Source of the DNA: a virus
Strand: one strand, 5' to 3'
Virus record (IMG/VR): IMGVR_UViG_3300030107_006356
Coordinates: 1-20,367 of that record
Length of the DNA: 20,367 nucleotides
Both the position numbers and the translations under genes were made by a program. The notes under the pieces were generated by a model, which did no database searches, was not told where the DNA came from, and saw nothing but the letters and a program-made list of their open reading frames with translations. This document shows, piece by piece, positions 1-6,000 of this stretch (position 1 is the first letter of the stretch; every line of letters starts with the position of its first letter).

Positions 1-300
1 ACTGAAGTTGCTATTAAAAACAATGTTGTTGTTATAGCTGTATGTGAAATAACTAAACAAGCAATGACTGAAGGTATGAACATATCGTCTGTTAGAGGCT
101 CATTTAGAATAGCATATAATGCAAGTAAAATTCTTTCACTAACAACAAAGAAAGATGGAGAAGGTATGGTTACTCAAATGATGATTAAGACAACAGCTAA
201 TAGAGAAGCAGGTGCCTTAGATTTATTACTTGATGTTAATAAACTAAATCTTGTAAATCCTGGTCATCTTCTTGATAACTTAATGAATAAAGATGGGTAG
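1..300 (+). CDS. Replicative DNA helicase, DnaB/RecA-fold C-terminal end (5' partial)
   Basis: The frame is open from the first base, so this is the last 99 residues of a longer gene whose start lies outside the window. The fragment looks like the end of a DnaB-type RecA ATPase core. It has a hydrophobic beta strand (NNVVVIAVCEITKQ), where DnaB proteins have their 'vPviaLSQL' strand. Next comes VRGSFRIAYNASKILSL, matching the 'LRGSGSIEQDADVVLFL' segment around motif H4. Then IKTTANREAG matches the 'iaKnRnGptG' strand with the arginine finger. In this family the protein is the hexameric 5'-3' helicase that unwinds DNA at the phage fork. The Walker A and B motifs would be upstream and cannot be checked. 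An internal ATG at 64 is not a credible start because homology-like sequence runs in front of it. A KaiC/RadA-like RecA ATPase is the main alternative. Confidence 0.68.
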   Translation, partial: TEVAIKNNVVVIAVCEITKQAMTEGMNISSVRGSFRIAYNASKILSLTTKKDGEGMVTQMMIKTTANREAGALDLLLDVNKLNLVNPGHLLDNLMNKDG

Positions 301-472
301 AGTAACAGAGTTCGTTCATTTCATGAATAGGAAAGACATAGGTTTAGGTGTTAATCCACCCGAGCGGGATTATACACATTTTACGCCTTGGACTAAACAT
401 AAAAGATGGCGTTATGAATACCAAAAAATGCTCAGAGAACAAGAAAAAATAAAAGCAAAGGAGAAAAAATGA
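293..472 (+). CDS. Small basic hypothetical protein, 59 aa
   Basis: The ORF starts at ATG 293 inside the last codons of the helicase gene (ATG GGT AG overlaps its TAG) and ends with TGA at 470-472, which overlaps the ATG of the DUF932 gene (ATGA). It therefore fills the gap between two recognisable genes exactly, with overlaps at both ends, as expected for translational coupling. No clear Shine-Dalgarno sequence precedes the ATG, which also fits coupling to the helicase stop. The product begins MGRVTEFVHFMNRKDIG, has a Pro/Trp-containing middle (NPPERDY, TPWTKHKRWRYEY), and ends in a charged Lys/Glu-rich tail that is probably helical. I do not recognise a family. The aromatic and basic middle could bind nucleic acid, but that is only a guess from composition. 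Confidence 0.6.
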   Translation: MGRVTEFVHFMNRKDIGLGVNPPERDYTHFTPWTKHKRWRYEYQKMLREQEKIKAKEKK

Positions 473-1251
473 AATATGATAATCCATATTTACCAATAAG
501 AAAAGTACCTTTAGAATTTGAAGGTATAAAATCATCAGCATTTTCTGTTCAAATGGAACATAAGCAAAACTGGAATGAGGTAGGTGTAGTAAGTAGTAAA
601 TATTTATTAATACCTAACGAAGAAGTAAAACAGTTAGCAGATGATATAGTGCAAGAGTCTACACTAGAATGGTCACCATTAAAAACATTCTTTGATGGTA
701 GAAGATACTTTTATGGATTGCAATGCAATTCTATTAAAAAGGACGTTCAACAAGATGACCCAGTTGGAATAGGCTTAGGTTTTTGGAATAGTTATGATGG
801 TAGTACAGCATTATCATTTAAACTATTTATAATAAGACTTGCATGTACTAATGGTATGCTAACTAGAGATTACTTTCAAAACTTTAGATTTAAACACGAT
901 AAATCATCTGAAGGTTATGAAAGGCAATTTGAACAAGCTGTTTCTATAATAAATAATTGCGGTGAAAAAGCAGAAGATGTTATAGAAGGAATGACACGAT
1001 TAACTAAAGCACCTTTAATTAATACCTATGATTTAAAAGATATTAGACTTAGATTACCAAACATCCCTACAGGGAATTGGGGTAAAATGGTAGATAGATA
1101 CTTAGACAAATATCAAGATAATATGGACAATCACTGGGGATTTCTTAATGCTGCTACTGATATATTGTGGCATTCAGACAAACCAACTGTGTCTAGCTTT
1201 CAACAAAATCAATATATAACTGACTCATTGTTGGACGGTGTGAGGTTATAG
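469..1251 (+). CDS. DUF932-family phage/plasmid-like protein
   Basis: This 260-aa protein resembles the DUF932 family (phage/plasmid-like protein TIGR03299). The family signature is visible as FWNSYDGSTA at residues 105-114 (family pattern 'nSyDGs.al') followed by RLACTNGM at 123-130 (family pattern 'R.vCtNgm') and FKHDKS at 141-146. The length is close to that of the shorter family members. DUF932 proteins are common in phages and plasmids, often near replication and recombination genes, but their biochemical role is not established, so none is assigned here. The start at 469 is set by AAGGAG at 458-463 with 5-nt spacing and overlaps the preceding 59-aa gene by ATGA. The placement just after a helicase suggests the DNA-metabolism operon. 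No membrane segment or signal peptide is apparent. Confidence 0.8.
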   Translation: MKYDNPYLPIRKVPLEFEGIKSSAFSVQMEHKQNWNEVGVVSSKYLLIPNEEVKQLADDIVQESTLEWSPLKTFFDGRRYFYGLQCNSIKKDVQQDDPVGIGLGFWNSYDGSTALSFKLFIIRLACTNGMLTRDYFQNFRFKHDKSSEGYERQFEQAVSIINNCGEKAEDVIEGMTRLTKAPLINTYDLKDIRLRLPNIPTGNWGKMVDRYLDKYQDNMDNHWGFLNAATDILWHSDKPTVSSFQQNQYITDSLLDGVRL

Positions 1252-1264
1252 TAGGAGGAACAAC

Positions 1265-1310
1265 GAAGAAAGGGATGTAAGTCGTCACGTGAATCGCTTT
1301 CCCTTTCTTT
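1265..1310 (+). other. Strong inverted repeat / hairpin in the leader of the next gene
   Basis: AAGAAAGGGA (1266-1275) is perfectly complementary to TCCCTTTCTT (1300-1309), giving a 10-bp stem plus a G-U pair at 1265/1310. The 24-nt loop contains the palindrome TCACGTGA (1285-1292). It lies between the DUF932 stop and the ribosome binding site of the 86-aa gene (AGGAG at 1316-1320). The lower stem resembles a terminator, but no U-run follows (the sequence continues TTTAAAC), so a leader hairpin controlling RNA stability or ribosome access is as likely as termination. A free AGGAGG (1253-1258) sits just before it. Confidence 0.5.
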
Positions 1311-1324
1311 AAACTAGGAGAAAT

Positions 1325-1585
1325 ATGAAATACAGAAAAATGACAAATAAAGAACAAGATAATGCATTTAAGAATATAAATAAAAGCTTAGAATTTATAT
1401 TTAACAAATTACAGAATATAGAGCATTACTTAACTAGTGTTAACAATGTAGTTGAAAATTATGTATTATTTAATAATGATAAGGAAGAATTTATAAAATA
1501 TTTAAAGGAAAAACATGAAGAACAAAGCGAAAAGAATGGAAGTTCACAACAAGAGAGTGAAACTGATAAACAAAGCGACAAATAA
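1325..1585 (+). CDS. Hypothetical hydrophilic protein, 86 aa
   Basis: The ATG at 1325 has a good ribosome binding site (AGGAG, 1316-1320, 4-nt spacing). The product is highly charged: MTNKEQDNAFKNINKSLEFI opens a predicted amphipathic helix, and regularly spaced Leu/Ile/Phe residues through about residue 60 suggest a coiled coil. The tail is a disordered, Gln/Ser/Glu/Lys-rich segment (about residues 62-86). There is no membrane segment and no cysteine. I do not recognise a family, and a small structural or adaptor role is all the composition allows. The gene follows a leader hairpin, and its last 71 bases overlap a second reading frame starting at 1515. Confidence 0.6.
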   Translation: MKYRKMTNKEQDNAFKNINKSLEFIFNKLQNIEHYLTSVNNVVENYVLFNNDKEEFIKYLKEKHEEQSEKNGSSQQESETDKQSDK

Positions 1586-1652
1586 TGGTAAATGTTGGTG
1601 GTTACACCAATGGATAACAGGTAATATAAACTTTTATAGGAATATAGATTAA
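1515..1652 (+). CDS. Possible overlapping small basic protein, 45 aa
   Basis: A second frame opens at ATG 1515 inside the 3' end of the 86-aa gene and runs to TAA at 1650-1652. It has a reasonable ribosome binding site (AAGGAA, 1505-1510, 4 nt before the ATG). The product starts MKNKAKRMEVHNKRVKLINK, strongly basic, and ends in an aromatic segment containing CWWLHQWITG. Start overlaps of this kind recur in this module (for example the nuclease gene at 2363 inside its predecessor). Against it, the frame is short, and its last third coincides with a possible promoter (1602-1630) and the first base of the candidate ncRNA. It could be a chance frame. No family recognised. Confidence 0.4.
   Translation: MKNKAKRMEVHNKRVKLINKATNNGKCWWLHQWITGNINFYRNID
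1602..1630 (+). promoter_or_regulatory. Possible sigma70-type promoter for the structured RNA
   Basis: TTACAC (1602-1607) and TATAAA (1625-1630) are separated by 17 bases, a standard spacing for a -35/-10 pair. Transcription would begin near 1637, just before the closing stem of the candidate ncRNA (1652). In sequence this AT-rich such matches arise by chance, and the phage may use its own polymerase with different promoters, so confidence is low. Confidence 0.28.
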
Positions 1653-1822
1653 AATTATATTAAAAGCAGAGTAGAGAGCTGTACAATAAGTGTTCTGTCA
1701 TGTCTTTTACTTATTGGTGGGTCCCTTATGCCTATTTCGCGAGAGCAGCCATGGGAGTGTTCATGGGTTAGTTATTCCCCCTTTCCTCTTCCTTATTGAT
1801 ACTCTGCTTTTAATTCTAATTT
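1652..1822 (+). ncRNA. Candidate structured non-coding RNA (~170 nt), family unknown
   Basis: The largest gap in the + strand module holds an element closed by a perfect 15-bp stem: ATTAAAAGCAGAGTA (1659-1673) pairs with TACTCTGCTTTTAAT (1800-1814). Beyond a small internal loop the stem continues for 6 bp (AAATTA 1652-1657 with TAATTT 1817-1822). Inside, CAATAAGT (1684-1691) pairs with ACTTATTG (1709-1716), extendable by one G-U pair, to form a hairpin. CCC..ATG (1723-1730) can pair with either of two CATGGG copies (1750-1755, 1762-1767). The interior is markedly richer in G and C than its surroundings and has no credible ORF. The long terminal stem and size recall 6S RNA or phage ornate RNAs in outline only; I do not recognise a known family. 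A 5' UTR element or packaging RNA is also possible. Confidence 0.55.
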
Positions 1823-1860
1823 ATTTTTCTTATATTATAATACGAGAAAAAGGAGATTAA

Positions 1861-2049
1861 TTGAGTACAACTAAAAAAACTAAAGCACCTAAAGGCAAAG
1901 AAGCCATAGGTAGTAAACCAGAAAAAGCATTGAAAGATGTTTTTTTAGAAGAAGCAACTAATGTTAGACTAAGATTAAGTATTCTTGAGAAATCTGTAAA
2001 AACTATGGAGGATATTCTTTCTAAAGTAAGAGATAGGCTTGGATTATGA
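1861..2049 (+). CDS. Small coiled-coil hypothetical protein, 62 aa (TTG start)
   Basis: Translation most likely begins at TTG 1861, because AGGAG (1851-1855) lies 5 nt upstream and no ATG is suitably placed. A -10-like TATAAT at 1836-1841 precedes it, but I find no convincing -35. The first 20 or so residues are Lys/Thr/Pro/Gly-rich and probably disordered (MSTTKKTKAPKGKEAIGSKP). Residues 22-62 form one predicted amphipathic helix with Leu/Val/Ile at heptad-like positions, ending LSKVRDRLGL, so a self-associating coiled coil is likely. The stop overlaps the start of the next gene (ATGA, 2046-2049), implying coupled expression. No family recognised. It is the first gene after the candidate structured RNA. 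Confidence 0.6.
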   Translation: MSTTKKTKAPKGKEAIGSKPEKALKDVFLEEATNVRLRLSILEKSVKTMEDILSKVRDRLGL

Positions 2050-2246
2050 AATTTATATCTAAGAAATATATAAGAATGGCATTTAAAGATGCAGGTTTGC
2101 AGATTAATGAAGAAGCTGTTGATAAAATATCAGAATCTTTTAAAATCAAAGTATCAAGTTATACTTTAGTATCTAAAGATTTAGGTTATAAAAGAATAAC
2201 TGAAGATAAAATACCAATAATACTAGGAGAGTATGATGCTGGCTAA
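2046..2246 (+). CDS. Possible histone-fold protein, 66 aa
   Basis: The 66-aa length equals that of archaeal histones, and the pattern is similar. IRMAFKDAG (residues 9-17) matches the alpha-1 end and loop of HMfB-type histones ('IgRIIKDAG'). INEEAVDKISESF then resembles the start of the long helix ('vSddAritLakil'). LGYKRITEDKI (46-56) matches loop 2 and the start of alpha-3 ('aGrKTIkAEDI'). Differences are real: the stretch between KDAG and RITEDKI is about five residues shorter than in HMfB, and the conserved Asp of alpha-3 aligns with Lys55. If correct, it would dimerise and bind or bend DNA. It may instead be an unrelated three-helix protein. There is no strong ribosome binding site; the ATGA overlap suggests coupling to the 62-aa gene upstream. 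Confidence 0.6.
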   Translation: MKFISKKYIRMAFKDAGLQINEEAVDKISESFKIKVSSYTLVSKDLGYKRITEDKIPIILGEYDAG

Positions 2247-2421
2247 AGAAATGTCTATTGAAGATAAGGCTAGAAATATAATCACCTTTGCTAGGTCTGT
2301 AAACGAAAAGAATGTTGACAAAGTAGTAAAAGCTTTATTAAATTTAATTGAGGAACAGACTTATGAAAACTTCATCCAAGAAGGGCAAAGGCAGAAGATT
2401 ACAGAATTTTGTAAAAAATAA
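2233..2421 (+). CDS. Small helical hypothetical protein, 62 aa
   Basis: The ATG at 2233 has AGGAGA (2225-2230) two bases upstream. A second ATG at 2236, giving 61 aa and 5-nt spacing, is equally plausible or better. The gene overlaps the preceding histone-like gene by 14 bases. The product appears all-helical and charged: SIEDKARNIITFARSVNEKN, then VDKVVKALLNLIEEQTYENF, ending Lys-rich. There are no cysteines, membrane segments or catalytic motifs. No family recognised. Its last 59 bases overlap the nuclease gene starting at 2363, so it belongs to one tightly coupled operon running from about 1861 to 3045. Confidence 0.55.
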   Translation: MMLAKEMSIEDKARNIITFARSVNEKNVDKVVKALLNLIEEQTYENFIQEGQRQKITEFCKK

Positions 2422-2728
2422 ACTGTATGAATATTTCCCAACTCTCAGAGAAGGCGATATAAAAGGTGCTGTAATGGGAGAGTCTGGAGAAGATATTAAA
2501 TTATCTCCAGCAGCTAAAGACTTAATACATTATAGCTTTGAATGTAAAAATCAAGAGAGGCTTAATGTGTGGTCTTCGTTAGAACAAGCTGAAACCAACA
2601 GTAATAGCAGAGTACCTGCATTGGTTTTTAAAAGAAACCGCTCAAAAACATACATTGCAATTGAATTAGAAGAATTTTTAAAACTTATAGGAGATAATAG
2701 TGCCAAAAAAGAAACCCCACATACCTAA
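2363..2728 (+). CDS. PDDEXK-superfamily nuclease, Holliday-junction-resolvase-like
   Basis: This 121-aa protein has the layout of small phage PDDEXK nucleases. A basic N-terminal helix (KKGKGRRLQNFVKNKL, residues 6-21) is followed by GESGEDIKLSP with catalytic-type Asp44. A beta strand then ends in FECKNQ with Glu60 and Lys62 (the E-x-K pair), and a helix carries Gln75 (SSLEQAE). The next strand, PALVFKRNRSKTYIAI, is typical of the phage members. The family cuts branched or structured DNA using Mg2+, serving recombination or packaging. The TTG at 2348 would add five residues, but GAGG (2350-2353) at 9-nt spacing favours ATG 2363. The 5' end lies within the preceding gene. The closeness to helicase and DUF932 genes supports a DNA-metabolism role. 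Confidence 0.72.
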   Translation: MKTSSKKGKGRRLQNFVKNKLYEYFPTLREGDIKGAVMGESGEDIKLSPAAKDLIHYSFECKNQERLNVWSSLEQAETNSNSRVPALVFKRNRSKTYIAIELEEFLKLIGDNSAKKETPHT

Positions 2729-2930
2729 GTATACAGATATATTTAAGAAAACAATAAATGTTTTAGGAACAGAAGTAAGCAGCCCTTATTTCAATGAATC
2801 ATCAATATCTTATTATTTTGAACTATGTCTATTAAATAGAAATTACGAAGATTTGTCAGAAAAAAGACAAGAAGAGATATGTGATTTAACTAATATCTAC
2901 TTTTTTGAAAATTTTAAACCTAGTGCTTAG
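2700..2930 (+). CDS. Hypothetical protein, 76 aa (GTG start)
   Basis: The GTG at 2700 is preceded by AGGAGA (2689-2694) at 5-nt spacing, which decides the start. The gene overlaps the nuclease gene by 29 bases. The product begins PKKKPHIPKYTDIFKKTINV, basic and proline-containing, then turns acidic and aromatic (SISYYFELCLLNRNYEDLSE, IYFFENFK). The pattern of alternating charged and aromatic helices is compatible with a small soluble partner protein. There is no membrane segment and no motif that I recognise. The stop (TAG, 2928-2930) overlaps a short membrane-type ORF beginning at 2923. Confidence 0.55.
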   Translation: MPKKKPHIPKYTDIFKKTINVLGTEVSSPYFNESSISYYFELCLLNRNYEDLSEKRQEEICDLTNIYFFENFKPSA

Positions 2931-3045
2931 ATTAATAGCCCTTATAATAGGTATATTGATGTGTTTTGCAGACTTTTGGTCAGGCTTCTACTTCATTGTC
3001 GCATTACAGATAATGTTGTCTTATTACGACATATTTAACGATTAA
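2923..3045 (+). CDS. Putative 40-aa single-pass membrane protein
   Basis: A GTG at 2923 overlaps the end of the previous gene and opens 40 codons, ending with TAA at 3043-3045. The product is mostly hydrophobic: LRLIALIIGILMCFADFW (residues 2-19), then GFYFIVALQIMLSYY (21-35), ending DIFND. It would form one long or two short membrane helices. Such micro-proteins at the end of phage operons are sometimes holins, spanins or superinfection-related proteins, but nothing here selects among these. There is no clear ribosome binding site, so expression would depend on coupling to the 76-aa gene. An internal ATG (2959) would give 28 residues. Its stop abuts the stop of the opposite-strand 1202-aa gene with no spacer. 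Confidence 0.45.
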   Translation: MLRLIALIIGILMCFADFWSGFYFIVALQIMLSYYDIFND

Positions 3046-6000
3046 TTAGTTATCTAAAATATACTCTAACCCAGGCTCTAAACCAGCCCTGATACCTTTA
3101 CCTATAAAATTCATACCACCAGTTACTGGTACTGACATATTTGTTATATGTCTTGCTAAGTCCCTCATTTCCCCAGTCATTGCTACTAATACCCCTAAAA
3201 TAAAATCAAATCCTAAATTAGGTAAATATCCCATCATAGTTTTCCTTCCATAATACTGAAGAAAATTAACCCAGTCTTCTTCGTCAGGTTCATCCTCTCC
3301 TGTCAATCCACCCCATAACATAAATTTCAAACTTAAAGTCATAGGTAACATCATCCAACTCATAGCATCAGATGTTATCGAACGAGTTTGTTTAAATCCA
3401 ACTATCCATTTTACCATATTCCTTGTTCCTGGTATTCTTAAGAAAGGTGACATTAAAACATCCCAAACTAAAGTTATAAATCCTGTTAAAGCAAATAAGT
3501 TTCTAACTTGTGCTACAGCAGGATTAACAGTTCTTTGTTTTCTATGCCTACCTGTAGCGTAATGTGCATAAACCCAAGGAGTCATAGCTCCACCAGGTAA
3601 ACCAGCCTCATAAATTAACTTCAATACAGCTTTTATGTCAAAATGCTTTAAAAATGTTCCTTGACCTAAAATCTTCTTATCACTCTTCATACTATAATAA
3701 GCTTCTTTTATTACTCTAAAGTGCCTTCCTGTCTGTTGTTGGGAAAAATATTTAAACTTACCCATCAAATTTCCTAATCCATTCCAATTCATTTGTCCTA
3801 CATCTTGTGAAGATAATCCAAAATTAGTAAAGTTAGAAAAATTAACTCCAAAATCAAGAGCTTTATCAATCATCTCAGGGTCAGTATATTGCCACCAATT
3901 TGCAGAAGTATGTCCAGGTAATAAGTTTTGTTTTTGCATTCTATTCAAACCTATGATAAAGGATATTGTTCTTACAAACGCTTCCCCATCACTCATAACA
4001 AACCATTTATTACCTTTAATCATATCACTATATGTTTTTACAATATTTTGAATAGGCATTTTAATTAAAGCACCTGGTTTCTTAATCCAAGGTAATTTCT
4101 TAATGCCTTTAAAATCTAACATTTTATTAAATTCTAATTCCTTAGTAATAGCCCATTGAACAAGTCTATTTGTCCAGTATTTTGTTCTATCTTTTCTAAG
4201 TTCCATTTGTTTTTCTTTTATTTCACTAATATTTTTAATTTCAATATCTTTTGCTTTCATAAAAGAGCTTGAATTAGAAAGAATATTTGAAACATTATCA
4301 GTAAATATCTTTTGAGCATCTGCTAATGATGTTCCCTTCTTAATAAGATTGTGATACATAACCATTTCATGCAATATAGCATCTGCTGTTTTATTTTCAA
4401 CTTGAGCTTTTAATAAACCATTAACTTGAGCTCTACTAAAGAACTCATTAAAACTTGTAATACCAGAATCACCCACCATTTGCTCAATCAATTCATTTCT
4501 TTTGCCTAACAATATAGGCTTATTATCCTCACCTAAAATAAGTTGACCAGTTTTTTCATCTATTCGATATTCTAAAGTATCGTCACTTAATATATTCCAA
4601 GCACTCATTAGTTGGTCCATACCATAATCTGAAACATTCTGATAAGCACCACTTACATTAGTAAGAGCTGTACTTATCTCACTTAGAAAACTACCTGATA
4701 AAAAACTACCAACACTACGCATTGATTGGTTTACTTGTCCTGGACTTCTTTTTACTTTATGCACACCTGGTATTAGGTTAATTCCTTTATTAAAAAAATT
4801 AACTACATTAGTTACGCCTTCAGTTGTAATTCCACCTGGACCTCTTAAATCATCTGGAGCAAATGGTACTTTATATAAATTAACTGCTGTCTCTATCAAA
4901 ACATCTCTTGTATTGTCATTATCAGCTTTAAACGCTAATCTCATAGATTCTAGCAAATGCCCTGTCAATATATTTCTTTCTACTGTAGACATTATTTGTC
5001 TTAAATAATCATTATAAACAGCCTTTTCAGCTCTTGTATGTCTAATATCATATGCATTACTTATTCTTTTAGCATACTTATTGTGACTTGCGAAAGGTAT
5101 AACTATATCATTTTGTTGGTCATAACCATACTGTCCATTATAACCTTCTTTTTGTCCTTCTAAAGCACGAATACCAGCCTGTAAGCCAGTGATTTGTTTG
5201 TCTAAATTTTTCTTACCCTCTACACTTAATTTGTTAAACTTATTGGGATTATCCATAATTCTCATCAAACTTAATGTTTTTAATCTCATTCTTTCTAAAG
5301 TACTATCAATCATAAATGTAAAGTTATCTTTATTATATCTTATTGGCCAGTGATTACTTCTTTTTTCAGCAGTAGCTCCTGATTCAAGAACAAACTCATC
5401 GTTTATATTCATACCGAAGATATTTTTAAACCTTTTAATCATTTCTACTTCATCATCAGGTAGATTAGGTATAACCTTTTTAGCTAACTTACCACCTAAA
5501 AATATAGCTCTTAATTGTTTGGTAGTATATTTATCATTAAACATTTTAGACATCTTCTCTAATAAAAAGTCAACAGATTTTTTCATTTCCATTTCCATAT
5601 ATTCGAAAGCAGCATCATCTATTTTTCTTCCTTCTTCAGCATAATGAAAAAACTTACCTTTTTGTGAATCATTTAATTCTAAATACCAATCTCCCTTTTG
5701 TCCTTCAGGAGGAGTATATTCTTTTAAAGGTACAGGTTCGTGGAAAGAATATCTTACTTCATTAGTTTTTGGATAAAATTCAAATTGACCTTCAATATCA
5801 TTACCTTCATTATCTTTTTTGTTTATCGGTCTCCAATCGCTATATATCATAAATTGTTTGGTTTGCTCATCATAATAAATCCATCCCATCATATATCTAT
5901 GAAATAATGCATCTGCTCTATCTTTAGCATCCAAAATTCTTCTACCATCTATTGTGTTAGTATAAAAACCATTAATATTAACAATCTCGGTAATACCATC

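Noticed and set aside
344-541. Open frame of 65 codons on the - strand
   Set aside because: It is antisense to the coupled 59-aa gene and the start of the DUF932 gene, has a low-complexity Phe/Leu-rich product and no ribosome binding site.
1265-1316. Hairpin 1266-1309 as a classical rho-independent terminator
   Set aside because: No U-run follows the stem, the loop is 24 nt long, and a gene with its ribosome site begins immediately after. It is kept only as a hairpin of unknown role.
2348-2362. TTG at 2348 as the start of the nuclease gene
   Set aside because: GAGG at 2350-2353 would then lie inside the gene, whereas it is well placed for ATG 2363. The basic Lys-rich helix of the family begins after that ATG.
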